Shown one piece after another: positions 22,269 to 33,799 of a stretch of DNA of 57,347 bases; the stretch's first letter is position 1; every line of letters begins with the position of its first letter. Below the pieces are notes generated by a model. It saw only the letters and a program-made list of their open reading frames with translations. It was not told the origin of the DNA and did not search any database. A program made the position numbers and the translations under genes. Source of the DNA: Polytrichum commune (taxonomy: Eukaryota > Streptophyta > Polytrichopsida > Polytrichales > Polytrichaceae); assembly GCA_950295325.1 (NCBI GenBank), contig OX485808.1, forward strand, positions 39,767,180 through 39,824,526, in the 5' to 3' direction.

Positions 22269-25200
22269 TTATTCATAAGTAGTAGCACTAGACATGAAAC
22301 TATCTTTTGCCTCGTCATCTATATATATTCGAGCACCTTTGCATTGCGAATTGATTTTGGAACTATAGCAAGATTCTTCATTTGGATCCGAATCTTCGAG
22401 ATTCAACATTGCAATTGCAACATTCTCGGCATATGATGGGAGACGCGGGCTACGACTTGGACTTCGTAAGAATTGTCTATGTGCCCAAAACGGGAGACAT
22501 GTCCTCTTTCCAATCGTATTCCTGAAATCAAATCGATGAAACATGTAAATAATGTGAAGAAATAAAAATGAACCAATGAATTGAATGAAATGAATGAATT
22601 GAATAAAAAAAATTTGTATCAAAACTTACTCACACTCAAATTCAAGCATCTCCTCATCCGAGAGGTCATCATCTTCTTTTGTGAGATCTTGTATATTCTC
22701 CTTAGATGACCCCTCTTTCAAAACCTTTTCCAAAAGCGGTTTCAATATGTGCTCAAACATGTCATTATCACCCTCAAATGCAAGAAGATGTCTGCCACAT
22801 GCGCGTGTTGCTAGGATAGAAGCTCCAGTGGAACATGTCAAATCAACAACGCGTCCATTCGATGGTGTAAACAATTCAATAAGATCTTGAAAAAAACGCG
22901 GCGATTTTTGATATGGCCCCCTCCAAGGTCTTCCTGATTTTTGAAGAAGCGTGTTTTTCTCATCCACAAAATTGAAAAGCAAGTTTTTGCTTTTCAATCC
23001 AGTGCCGAAAAAAGTGGAGTTTGGTTGTCTCGTGGATTTTTTGGTAGTAAAATCCCTTACCAAGACATGAGCCATAAATACCGGAGTCTACAAAAAAAAT
23101 GTAAATTGTGTTAAAACTATATACAATGCAAATAACACCAAAATAATTAAATAGAAACAATTGTGATGTGTTATACTTACGGTGTAGGTTGGAGACTCCG
23201 GATCCTTGAACACCATGTACGAATTGAGGCAAATAAAAGTCCTAAGAACTTTCATGTTGCCGTTGTGTAAGGTTGAATTCAAAACCTTCTTGGTTTGCAT
23301 ATCGATAGCAGAAAATACTATGAGGACGCCATCATCAGACAAGATGGACTTGCACAAGGACATTGTTGCAACCATCCAGTTCTTGTCATATTTATTCCAA
23401 AGAGGAATTTCAGCAGGTCTATTGGAGAGGTTGAAGTCAAAACCGTCCGGAAATTGCAGAAAAACCAAGTCAACGGCAAATGGAGTCGGACTTCCCATGA
23501 CATGAAATTCGCGATTGTCTTTGAACTGAAATACCACAACATATCACAATATAAGACACAAAATAAAATCCAAATGAAAGTAAGAACATTAAAGAAAATA
23601 CAAAATGAAGATTACTTACATTTTCAAGAAATGCCCGCCATTGGATCCACTCAGGAGGGCTTACTTCAACCCCTTCAGACTTGTTCTTGACAGCAGTAGA
23701 TCGAGCAAAAGAGAGCGTAAGAAAGTTCTTCAGTATGAATAATTCTTTTCTCAAAACATTCGTTGGCGCACGATGAATAGCGTCATAGGTGCTAGAGTAA
23801 TGAAATTCCAATACATCGCACCCGGATTTTGAACTTTCGCCTTCAAGTGTATTCTTATCCAAATCATTGGAAAGAACAAGCAATTCTTCATGTTGTGAAA
23901 TTTCCGATTGACCTTGTATTTTGGTTTCAGGAACATGTTTTCTCTTACGACGTTTTGTCTCTTTTGGTTCTGGCTCTCTAAGTTTAAGCTGCACAATTTG
24001 TGCTTGCAAAATTGCAGTATCACGAGGATCTACATTTTTGGCATCATTTATCTGACGGATTGTCTTCTCACTTGACAGACATGCATCCTTAGGACAATCA
24101 AGATACCAACCACAATCCTCATAGTGTGGGAGCGACCAATCCAAACAAATCTCAGTAGTGAACATGCATGAGTCTTCCGCACCAGTGTCACGCCAATTTG
24201 GAAAAAAACGAGGTTCTCCTATAACGCATTTGTGCGGAATCAAAACATATCGGAAATACCTACACACAAAAATATTATGAGCCAAATATTGAATGAAAAG
24301 TAAAATGTAATGAAAAAATATCAAGAAATAGTAAAGAATAAGTTGTACCTGTATAGAACACACTTCATAGCAAGATCAATATTCGGTTGCTCATCCCAAA
24401 CGTTGTGTTTTTTTACTTTTCCGCTTTTGAATTCACGATAGAATATTGAATTGAAAGCCGCAAACTTCCAGGTTTGGATATATTCGGAGAGAGTAGGCAC
24501 ATCTGCAGGCAATTGAAGAGGAGATGAAAGAATACTTTGAAGCTCTTCAATAGCTTTTTTCTCTAACTGTGCCCAATATGTAGCCTTTGATAACCAATCA
24601 TCAAGTGCAGAATTAGAGAGGGGTGATTTCGAGAAATGCAATGCATCTTTGTCAAATCTATTGCCATTCCAAAGCTTGAGCCATCCGACTTTGACATCTG
24701 GATCCACATTACTAACAGCAACACGATGAAGTTTCTCTTGTAACATTTCAGGCACCGAAAATGAACCCCAATGGTGCTTAATTTCTTCAAGAAAAGCAGG
24801 GGTGAAGTTGATGTCAGCAATTGCTAGTTGTTTTGTAAAACTAGAAGACAACATTGCACGTTTTTTGTTGACAGCTGCGGACATTGCTTTAGAAACTCCT
24901 TCTGAAGTTCGTTCAAGAGGATGGGTTTCATTGTAAAGGTTGAGAGCAATATCGCTAGCCTCGGCAAGTTCTTGCTGAAAAATCAAACAAAATCCAAAAT
25001 TAATAAGTACATATAGATGTGATCTAAATGAAAGATAAATAAACATTAAAAACATAGTAGGAAATGCTAGAAAAACTTACACTGTACATATAATCAAGAA
25101 AAATTGGCCGCGTCAAAGAATACCAAGTTTCAACGGACTTCTCCTCACATCGCTTATAATTTCTAGGATCCAGTTGTTTTTTAAAAGAAGTCAAAGGCAT

Positions 25201-28200
25201 GGTGCCAATACTTTGCATCCGATACAAAGTATGCACCAAATTGGTAGAAATGTGAGAGTTTTCTGTTGACCTGAAAAAATATTGAATTCATGGATTTAGG
25301 ATGATATAATTCAAATAACAAAATACAAACCATAAATAAATGAAAATAAAGAAGTAAAAACATTACTTGTTGATGTCGTGCATAGCAGTCAACAAACTTG
25401 GAATGTCATCAAGCTCGGCCGCCAAAATGATAGAATCCACAACGACATGACGCTCGTAATCTTCGGTATGCAAGCGGTCAATATAACTTTTCCAAGCAAA
25501 AAATCTGTGATTACCATCCCATATGAAGAACATCTTGTTCTTGTATGATGTAAATGAAGGATCGGCATTTAACTCAGTTTCAAACACCGCATTAGCTTGA
25601 GCCCAATTTGGGCTCCAAGATGCACGAACCTCGTCATCTACAAATTGAAAATTTCCCTTTAGAGTCGGTAGCCGATAGATAAAACACACGGTCACCATTA
25701 CGATAACCATTGAAAAAGTCAGCCTCCAATTTAGTGATGTCGCCTCTCAAAGCAGGACGCACAATAGGCATTGGAACCATGCGACATAAAGGTACACGCA
25801 AACGAGATTTCGGTCCAGCACGGATTGAAGAAATTGTTGAAGTGGAATTAACCTTTCGCTTGTCCGTAAGCTCCCAGATTTTCTGTTGATAGGTTTTATT
25901 GTCACCATCATTATCTTCATCCGAGTCAAAATCATCGAGAGATTCATTTATTTTTTTCTTTTTCTTATTATGAAGATTTGACGATATGTCCTGATGAACA
26001 TGAACTTGTTGAGATGGACGATCTTGAGTTGAATGCATTGGAGAATCATCACCAATAGAAATAACAGTCGTTCTCTCCAAATCCATTGATTGGTCCTAAA
26101 ACAAATGAAATAAGTTCCATAAATATTTCAAAACCAGTAGAAACACATTAGCAATAACATTACAAAAATAACAGCAATAGCAACAACAATAACAACAGAA
26201 TACCACGAACACAAGGAAGAATAACAAAAATGATTCTAGACACTACCATTTGCACCTTTAAATATTGTACGATAAGGGTGGCCGCTCACCCCAAAACTAC
26301 AAGGGCAGACCCTGTGCGTTAACGCACAGGGTCTGTGTGTCCAACTACAGGTCTACAAAAGTTGGGCGCGAGGTTTGGGTCGAACGACCCAAACTGTCCA
26401 CGCGGTTTCGATCAAGCGACCCAAACCGCCTACAGCCAGTTTGGGTCGAACGACCCAAACCATGCTCACAGTTTGGGTCGAGCGACCCAAACTAGACGGA
26501 CAGTTTGGGTCGGTCGACCCAAACTAGGCGGACAGTTTGGGTCGCTCGATCGAAACCGCGTGGACAGTTTGGGTCGGTCGACCCAAACTAGGCCGACAGT
26601 TTGGGTCGCTCGACCCAAACCAGGCAGACAGTTTGGGTCGACCGACCCAAACTGCCCGTAATTTACGCCTAATTATGCGCAATTACCCAGTCATCACGAA
26701 AGTACAAACAAACCTTGTACTGCACCTGTAGATGAGAGAGCTTGCAGCGACGAGCTCCGGTCCGATAGATGAGAGAAAAAAGACTGAATGCTTTGAAGGT
26801 GTGGCAATTTATACTACTCGTCCCTGCGGCCATATTTAGCGTGGCTCTTCGTGCCCCGCATAGCCGCTAGAAAATTGCCAGCGCAGACCATGTGCGTTAA
26901 CGCACAGGGTCTACTTGCCCAACTTTGTGAAGCCTTTAGCTAGGCAAGTAGACCCCGTGCGTTAACGCACAGGGTCTGCGCTGGCAACTTTTAGGCCACT
27001 GTGCGTTAGCGCATAAGGCCTGTGCGTTAATCGCACAGGGCCGAGACTTGAATTTGCTAAAAACTTTTTTTTTTGAATTTGGAGAAAAACCTTTGTCTGG
27101 AATTGGTAGATTTGCCAAAACTTGTAAAATCTGGAAAAAATGCTAATGGGGTCCAAAAAATAAATAAAAAATATGCTATATTATCTAAATCTCCGTAGCT
27201 ACAAAATCTTCTTATATTTTGTTTTGGTTTGAAATCATTTTCTTTTCTCATTCTTCTATCTATTTCCTTGTTTTGGGCGACCTCGTAGATTTTGGGTTTC
27301 GGGGTAAAAAAAAAATTATGCTATTTTGTGTCATTTTCTAGCTCCTATAACATATTGCATAAATACTTGAGTAGACATATTTCTCATTTCTTGCATTCTA
27401 ACCCCGTTTTGAATGGTTTTTTTGTTCCTACGCTCTGAAGATCGATTTAAATTCATACAATAAATATTTGTTTACTTTTAGGCTCTCCTAGTCGTTTTAC
27501 CTCCCAACTTTTGGCCTTCCTAAGTTGCTCTTACAAACCCTGTGCGTTAATGCACAGGGTTTCTCCTCCCAACTTTTTGCCTCCTAAGTTGCTCTTGCAA
27601 ACCCTGTGCGTTAACGCACATGGTTTCTCCTCCCAACTTTTTGCCTCCTAAGTTGGTCTTGCAAACCCTGTGCGTTAACGCACAGGGTTTCTACTCCCAA
27701 CTTTTTGCCTCCTAAGTTGCTCTTACAAACCCTGTGTGTTAACGCACATGGTTTTTCCTCCCAACTTTTTGCCTCCTAAGTTGCTCTTGCAAATCTTGTG
27801 CGTTAACGCACAGGGTTTCTCCTCCCAACTTTTTGCCTCCTAAGTTGCTCTTACAAACCCTGTGCGTTAACGCACAGGGTTTCTCCTCCCAACTTTTGGC
27901 CTTCCTAAGTTGCTATTACAAATCTTCTGCGTTAACGCACGGGGTTTTAGCTCCCAACTTTTGGCCTCCCTAAGTTGCTCTTATAAACCTTGTGCGTTAA
28001 CGTATAGGGTTTTACCTCCAAACTTCTTGCCTCCTAAGTTGCTCTTATAAACCCTGAATGTTCTCCTCCTGACTTCTAGCCTTCCTAAATTTCTGTTATA
28101 TACCATGTGCATTAACGTATAGGTTTTTTCCTCTCCAATTTATAACTTCTATAAATTGCTACTACATGATATGTGAGTGAACGTACAAGGTTCTCCGTCC

Positions 28201-28533
28201 TAACTTACAACTTATGCACTATCAAATTATGTGAACGTTGAACTGACTTACCTTTTTGTTTGTCGTCTTCTTTGAACCCGTCTTCAATTCGGACTCTGAT
28301 ATACGATCATCTATATCTTCTTTGCTCTTTGCACCTTCATCATCCTCTATCGCATCAAAATCCAGTGTCTTCATAGTTTTTTCTACCATACTCAACAAGT
28401 TTTTTTTCCCTTCCTTATTTGCATTCTTCTTTCCCACACTCAGTCTGAACCTCTTTTTCTCGGAAGTGAAATACAAAGTTTTCCTACGTCTTCTCTTCGG
28501 CCTCACGGGTGTTCTCTCTACATCGTCCACCAT
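22269..28533 (-). CDS. ParB-like domain plus beta-class DNA methyltransferase-like protein, 8 exons
   Basis: Exons (5' to 3'): 28533-28252, 26095-25367, 25270-25081, 24974-24349, 24259-23620, 23525-23181, 23087-22630, 22521-22269. All junctions are GT/AG and in phase, giving about 1,173 residues. Exon 1 is basic then acidic. Exon 2 holds a ParB/Srx-fold signature (WDGNHRFFAWKSYID, about residue 287, then ELDDIPSLLTAMHDIN), continued in exon 3. Exon 5 has a Cys-rich stretch and a basic linker. Exons 6-7 carry the methyltransferase order typical of the beta class: motif IV region (VDLVFLQFPDG, about 840), LSDDGVLIVF, then motif X (GPYQKSPRFFQDLIEL) and motif I (VVDLTCSTGASILATRACGR, about 1018). 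The catalytic DPPY-type tetrad is not recognisable, so activity is doubtful. One extra base in an A/T run near 25655 breaks the frame between SKG and NFQFVDDEV. ParB-methyltransferase fusions are known from phages and bacteria. Confidence 0.75.
26307..26334. promoter_or_regulatory. Perfect 28-bp palindrome centred on GTTAAC
   Basis: AGACCCTGTGCGTT is followed directly by its exact inverse AACGCACAGGGTCT. It lies in intron 1 of the minus-strand gene just left of the 32-bp array and is the most perfect member of the second palindrome family. Confidence 0.75.
26373..26652. repeat. Palindrome array I: nine 22-bp sites, 32-bp period
   Basis: Sites start at 26373, 26405, 26439, 26471, 26503, 26535, 26567, 26599 and 26631; all but one pair of steps are exactly 32. 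Each site has arm GTTTGGGTCG, two variable bases, and arm CGACCCAAAC. Central bases seen include AA, AG, GT, CT and AC. Two sites (26405, 26535) are degenerate in one arm. The array is inside intron 1 of the ParB/methyltransferase-like gene. Constant arms with a free centre are typical of a site for a symmetric dimer. Confidence 0.85.
26875..26987. repeat. Nested inverted repeat: 45-bp arms each containing a palindrome
   Basis: The arms at about 26875-26919 and 26943-26987 are inverse copies (TTGCCAGCGCAGACC on the outside, GGTCTACTTGCC towards the loop), with about two mismatches. Each arm contains its own GTGCGTTAACGCAC palindrome. The loop is about 23 bp. Another degenerate pair of the same palindrome follows at 27000-27045. 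Confidence 0.75.
27536..28190. repeat. Palindrome array: second family, 64-bp period, about 11 units
   Basis: The conserved GTGCGTTAAC core recurs with steps of 64, 64, 64, 64, 64, 65, 65, 64 bp (27542 to 28056), then two more decayed units. Each unit is a palindrome CCTGTGCGTT/AACGCACAGG plus a shared spacer containing CTCCCAACTTTTTGCCTCC and TAAGTTGCTCTT. Units near exon 1 (right side) are the most degenerate. The whole array is in intron 1 of the minus-strand gene. Confidence 0.8.
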
Positions 28534-29055
28534 CGTTGGTGTCTATGATATGTTTTCTATCAGATACTATCATTTATTCTTCCAATGTATCTATCTCACA
28601 AAATCCGGCGTATATTACGATCACATGTTGTAATTGGCGTTCAATGAGCGAGATATTTCGACGCGTTTGTCATTATGTGTTTATTTTTGTTATATCCGCC
28701 AAAATTTTCTGACACCTACTTTGTTCTATTCATAATGAGCAATAATTTATTTTTCCAACCAATTTTAATTCTTTCTACATCTACGTCAATCCACATATAT
28801 ATATTTTTGTTTTCTACCAATACTTTTAGTATTTGACGCCATTTTGTGTATATCTTGCTCGTAAATATTCTCTGACTATTATTGTGTTATGTCCACTTCT
28901 GTATTATTAGATGCTATGTATCACACGCTTTCATCTCCATCCATTATTGTATCATACGTTTTCATTTCCATTCATTTCCTCACACAACTCTATACAAAAC
29001 CAACATTCACCCCATATTTTTGTGATGTGTTGTTCATATGTTCTTTTGATTTTCT
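28534..29055. promoter_or_regulatory. Divergent promoter region between the two transposon genes
   Basis: These 522 bp separate the start codon of the minus-strand gene (28533) from that of the transposase (29056). The stretch is AT-rich. A TATA-like CATATATATATTTTTG lies at about 28793-28808, some 250 bp before the transposase ATG. Neither palindrome family occurs here. Transcription start sites cannot be read from the sequence alone. Confidence 0.4.
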
Positions 29056-31194
29056 ATGGCTACCATTAGAGCTCATGGATCTTTTGTTCCCTTCATCTTG
29101 CCACTCCAAGATGATGGTCATGTGAGTGTTTCAGAGGATTTACTTAGTTTGAGATTCAACCTCCAGATAGGAACCATGTATTTAGAGCATGAGATGTACT
29201 CTGCAGATGGAGAGGTGTATGAAACGATTTTGGTTCCAAAAAATAGAACTGATGTTGGTTTTATGTGGATCTTAGGACCTGGTTCATTTAGGGTGATAGG
29301 ACTTTCTGAGTCTCAGATGCAAGCTTCAACTGTCATTTTGACAAACGAATCCGGTACATCCACAGTTCAAATTCCCTCTATCGCGCCTGTTAAGGTGGAA
29401 CCCCTTGATGATATTGTGTTTGTGCTATCAGATTCAGAAGATGACATTTGTGCATCTGTTGATCTTTCAAACACATCGCCATTTCCATTTAGAAGTGTTC
29501 ATTCTACTCCTTTCCAACTTCCTATACATGTAGCCAAATCCCCTTGCGGTCTTATGTACAACAAGGTGGTTCCCCAAATCTCACCTTCTCAACGTCCTCC
29601 ACTACACCCTTCACCTTCATCTACAGGGTTGACTATGGTTGATGCCTTGAAGCTGACAAAGTTAAGAAAAAGATCAAAGTCCGATCTTGCATCCATTGAT
29701 TTTGACAGTATAGATGTTCGTGAAGTCAAGTACTTACCATCTTCTTTTAATGGTGATGTTTTGTTTCTCTTGCATCCTGTGGCACTCAAAGCTCCAAGTA
29801 CGTATGGTCGCTCAATGGACGGCATGGACAAAATGTGCGACGGTCATCCTTGGTGCACCACCAAAACCACGAATATCCAAAATGACTTTGGACTGTCCTT
29901 CCGGCGCTCTACTTGTGCTGGTCATCTCCAATGTCATAATGACTACTGTGATTACATGAATCGCAATGGGGGCCTCCGGAACAACACGGAATGGGCCGGT
30001 TCAACTCCTATCCCATTTGCTGTGGGTGTTGTTCCCCCTACTAAGTCCACTGTCGAGTGTAAGGTATGTCGGTCCACACCTGTGTGCATTGCTTTGTGTA
30101 ATGCTCGAATCATATACATCCACTCCACATCCGTTGGAATGTCCAGGGCTTGCATTCATCTTGGTGTACATGATCACCCTGTGGCCAATGGCACATGCCG
30201 TAAATCATTGGACATGGCATACCAATGCGTTGTAAATGAAGTATTGAACACACCCACAGCAAAAAATTCAGCCATAGTTATGGCGGCGAGCAAACAATTC
30301 TTGGCCGATTACCTTCTCAAATCTCCCGCAAATGTCGAAGGCCATCACTTGGTTGGTTCATCCCTAGAGGTCGTCATGGACAAATTCAGCACTCTTGCCT
30401 CTCCAAATTGTCGTAACTTTGTATCTGGATCAAAGCGTTTTTTGCGTAGTGGAATGGGAACTATGGATAGTATTATGGCGCTCAAAGACCACTCTGCTTT
30501 CAAATTCGTCCATGGTAGTCGGTTCCCAGGGCAGTCAAAGGACAAAGTGTTTGTTTTCAAGATGTCTGTAGACCTTCCAGGTAGTGGTGTGGAGCTTGTG
30601 AAGAGGATGCAAGTCGGTGGGGATATGGAGAATTCATGGATTATGTTTGACCATGTCAAACGTTTGAAGGACTGGACGACCATGGCTTGCCATGTGTACG
30701 ACAGTCGATATTGTAAAGTGTTGACTATTGCGTGTTGTGACATGCAATCTGAAGATGGTGCAACACAAATTCTCTTTTGGGAAAATTTGAATGCTGTCAT
30801 GGCAGAAAATACGTAAACTTCAAAGGGTTTATGGCTGATAGTGCTCAAGCTAATTGGAATGCGGTGAGGGCGATTTACGGGGATGGTGATCCAAGTCTAC
30901 CCATGGTTGCACGTGAGCGTACATGTCTTTTCCATTGGTCCGCAAGCTTGGATAAGGTGACCCAAAAGTATATCAAACCATCCTTGCAATTTCAACACAA
31001 ACAAATATGCAAGGATTACAAAGACGCGAAAACAATGGACGACGCTGAGACCAAGTACCATGTGATTCGTTCTTGGTGGTTGTCATCTGGAGCTGCCTCC
31101 GAGGAAGGCATCCTTGGCCTTTCAGAGTGGTTGGGATTTTGGCACTTTCGTTACAGACAATGGGGTGGCCATATGCTACTTGTAAGTACATATC

Positions 31195-31672
31195 AAACTT
31201 CATTATTCAATGTAATATATCTTATGTTTTTCTTATCTTTGTCTTTCTGTATTGTTCATAGGATATGACAATAGAAGAGCGTATGGGAATGCCAACATGC
31301 AACCTTGCAGAGACTGTACACAACAAACAACAAATAGTTTGGGTCGTTCAACCCAAACCTTGTATGCAGTTTGGGTCGAACGACCCAAATGTGGCAGGCA
31401 GTTTGGGTCGTTCGACCCAAACGTGGCAGCCATTTTGGGTCGAACGACCCAAACTACGCAAACAGTTTAGGTCGTTCGACCCAAACCTTGTAGGCAGTTT
31501 GGGTCGTTCGACCCAAACGTGGCAGCCATTTTGGGTTGAACGACCCAAACCTAAATATATAATCTATCTTATGTTTGTCTTATCCTTGTATTTGTGTGTT
31601 GTTCATAGGATATGACAATAGAAGAGCGTGCGGAAATGCCAACATGCAACCTTGCAGAGACTGTACACAACA
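31195..31672 (+). repeat. Direct duplication of an intron end plus exon start, flanking array II
   Basis: About 31195-31325 (TATCTTATGTTTTTCTTATC through GTTCATAG and GATATGACAATAGAAGAGCG to GTACACAACAAA) is repeated at about 31555-31672. Both copies contain a usable 3' splice site and the start of exon 2 (MTIEER, MPTCNLAETVHNK). Only the second continues into the rest of the exon. The seven-site palindrome array lies exactly between them. Confidence 0.8.
31337..31550. repeat. Palindrome array II: seven 22-bp sites, exact 32-bp period
   Basis: Sites start at 31337, 31369, 31401, 31433, 31465, 31497 and 31529, a constant step of 32 bp. The arms are those of array I, and the centre is mostly TT or AA. 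It lies in the intron of the transposase gene. Four sites have single-base arm changes. Confidence 0.85.
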
Positions 31673-32886
31673 AATGGCTCCAACAGTCCGGCAACAAGAT
31701 GACTTGTTTATATGAAGCTACAGTGGACGACATGATCCGTGCTTTCATGCAAATTGCAAATTACCGGACATGGTTGAAAGGGGGGTCTGATGGTAAAGGT
31801 CCTGATTCGGCATCCTTGAAACTCAAAGCGGCTGCAAGGTGTGGAGATCCAAAAATGTTGGCCGATGCCATGAAGTCTTATCCAAGGGCAGAAGACGTCA
31901 ACACTAGAGATTGTGCATTGGAAGGGTCAGAGCTCTTTGGTTCCACCAAACGCAAACTCAACCTACCACCGGGTGCTGATTGTGACTCTCATCGACCCGA
32001 CAAAGTGAACTATTCCATTCCCCGTCCGAACACCCGAGCAACTCGTCAACGCATAGAGGAATCGTTAAGTTCTGCAATTCATGGTGTGGCTCATACTACA
32101 TCCGTGTTAGAGACTGATTGTCTTGCTTCCAACTGGCACATTGCAAGATTACCACCCAACTCAGCCAAACGATGTTGGGCACTGCAGGCCATCACAGGGA
32201 CTATGTGCAATGCCAAAGTCGGGACTGGGAAACATGGCACACCTGCTCCAACATACAAAGGGCTCAGGAAGGAATTTCGCTCTCCCAACAATGTGGAGTA
32301 TGAATTTTGGTTTTTCCCTGACGACATCAAACGTTGTGTGAGTGGCAGTAAGAAGAAATATGTGTTGGACTGGCCTATAGTACCCAACACGTGGCCGGTG
32401 AAGATAGGTACCAATCTATCGCGAGAGGAGGTTTTGGCACTTGAAGATGCTGGATTTCAACTACAGCAGAGGGAGGCATTGTCCCCTCGTCGTAGGCTTT
32501 CAACAATCGCAACTCTTCCCATCCCTCGCTCGCATTTTTCTATGCCACCAAACCCGGACGCCCACCCTACATTCAGGTTTGGGAAGACAGTGCGTCGTAA
32601 TCCAACAGCACCGCTAGCGGATCACAAAAACAAATGGGAGAGCGCCGGACTCATGGAGGGTTACTATGTGGTTGGGGTCACTGCCATTCCATATCCGGGC
32701 TTTGGAGTGATAATCAACATTGTCTCTAAGCAGGATATCACCTACCATGTCACAATTGGCGACATCCCGCATTGCACATGCCCGGATTTCACGAAAATGT
32801 CCTCTCATGCATTGGGAAAGAAAGGAAAATGGGTGTATTGTAAACATCTTTATTATGTGTTTAGATTTTTGTGCAAGGTGGATTAG

Positions 32887-33660
32887 GAGAGTGATAAGTT
32901 CATTCATGCACCTACATATACCTATAACGAGGTCATGCGACTACTTGAACTTGCTGGTATCGTAGAGTGTGAGTAGTATTGCAAATGGTCTATTAAGTAC
33001 CATATATTTGAATGTCAAAATATGACATGTTTTGGTTTGGATTTTTATAATAAAAATCAGCAATGGGTTGGAAGTATTTCAAATGATTCAGTACGACCCA
33101 ACCGTGAGCGGTTTGATTGATTGACATGGATAAATAATAACAAGTTTCTAAAAATAAAAAATAATTGAGAAGATTCTACGTACATCCGCGTAGTAACGTC
33201 TTCTTGGTATCCGCCTATAGATTATTCCTACTTTATCACTAGCTCAATTTGGGATAGCACCAGTCAATGTAACCAACCGGATTCGAACCCGGGTTGATAC
33301 AGACCTAATACCAGTCTCTTACACAACTCGCATCCACAGGCGGATGTCTCAAAACCTAGTAGTTACCTACATATTGACTATTTCTAATATCTAATTTCCT
33401 TTCATTTGTAGATTATGGGCCTTAATTCAACCCGTGAGCAGTTTGAGTGGCTCACAATTATGGCACCTACATGTACGTATAATGAGGTTATGCACCTACT
33501 TGAACTTGCTGGTGTTGTGGAATGTGAGTAGTTGTGCAAGTGTTGGTTGTAACTACATGTATAAGGATGTCAATAAATGACATGTATTGGTTTGGATTAT
33601 TATAATAAAAATCAACAATGAATTGAAAGTGTTTTAAATGATCCATGGAAATAGGGCCCT
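32887..33660 (+). repeat. Duplicated transposase 3' end
   Basis: About 32887-33110 and 33430-33655 are related: both encode a terminal peptide ending TYNEVM(R/H)LLELAG(I/V)VECE and a stop, then share TGACATGT(T/A)TTGGTTTGGAT and AATAAAAATCA. The second copy follows an acceptor-like CATTTGTAG at about 33405-33413, so it could serve as an alternative last exon. A SINE separates the copies. Confidence 0.65.
33135..33360 (-). mobile_element. tRNA-derived SINE
   Basis: On the minus strand the sequence carries an A-box-like TGGATGCGAGTTGTGTAAGAG region and, about 35 bp on, a perfect B box GGTTCGAATCC (complement of 33279-33289). It ends in a T/A-rich tail (TTATTTTTTATTTTT) near 33145. The spacing is that of a tRNA-derived RNA polymerase III promoter, but the rest does not fold as a tRNA. 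Exact ends and target duplication were not resolved. Confidence 0.6.
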
Positions 33661-33799
33661 TTCACTTGTGCTTCATTTAAAATATTGGCAATTTACAATT
33701 GAAAATATGCAATTAATTTGTCAAAATTTTGGTTGTGTACCCTAAACCCGTGTGTCTTTACTAAGTTTGGAATCATTGCTCATATGTTACTGCTCATTG

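Larger units (their letters stand above)
29056..32976 (+). pseudogene. MULE-type transposase with GCM1/WRKY-like zinc cluster and SWIM finger, two lesions
   Basis: Exon 1 (29056-31181, donor GTAAGT) and exon 2 (31609 onward, acceptor TTCATAG) encode about 1,150 residues. In order: an N-terminal region, a Cys/His cluster (STCAGHLQCHNDYCDYMNR; ECKVCRSTPVCIALCNARII; HLGVHDHPV), the DDE core (CKVLTIACCDMQSED; FKGFMADSAQANW; CNLAETVHNKWLQQ as the NxAE block), and a C-terminal SWIM finger with Cys-x-Cys (HCTCPDFTKM) then Cys-x-His (YCKHLYYVFRF). The frame breaks at about 30801-30812 between AVMAEN and RKYVNFKG, consistent with a short deletion. A TAG at 32884-32886 interrupts a frame that stays open for 29 further codons to ALLELAGIVECE-like sequence and a stop at 32974. 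The protein would bind the element ends and catalyse excision and integration in the nucleus. Confidence 0.75.

Noticed and set aside
25645-25710. A 64-nt mini-intron (GTAATG to TTTGTAG) explaining the frame change in exon 2 of the minus-strand gene
   Set aside because: The coding words GDRVFYLS and SKG-NFQFVDDEV join perfectly by removing one base in an A/T run, so a single-base frameshift is simpler.
26373-26652. CRISPR-like array (regular repeats with short spacers)
   Set aside because: The repeats are perfect 22-bp palindromes with near-constant 10-bp spacers, in an intron of a eukaryotic gene; spacers are far too short and no cas genes exist.
26335-26661. Plus- and minus-strand open frames through the palindrome arrays (repeats of FGSNDPN and WVERPK)
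   Set aside because: They arise because the 32-bp repeat is translated in rotating frames; the same happens on both strands and in all arrays, and no start or splice context supports a gene.
33255-33345. tRNA gene on the minus strand
   Set aside because: A and B boxes are present but acceptor and anticodon stems do not pair; better explained as a tRNA-derived SINE.
33730-33745. Telomeric repeat near CCCTAAACCC
   Set aside because: A single chance occurrence of the plant telomere word; no tandem array here or next to the Penelope-like element.
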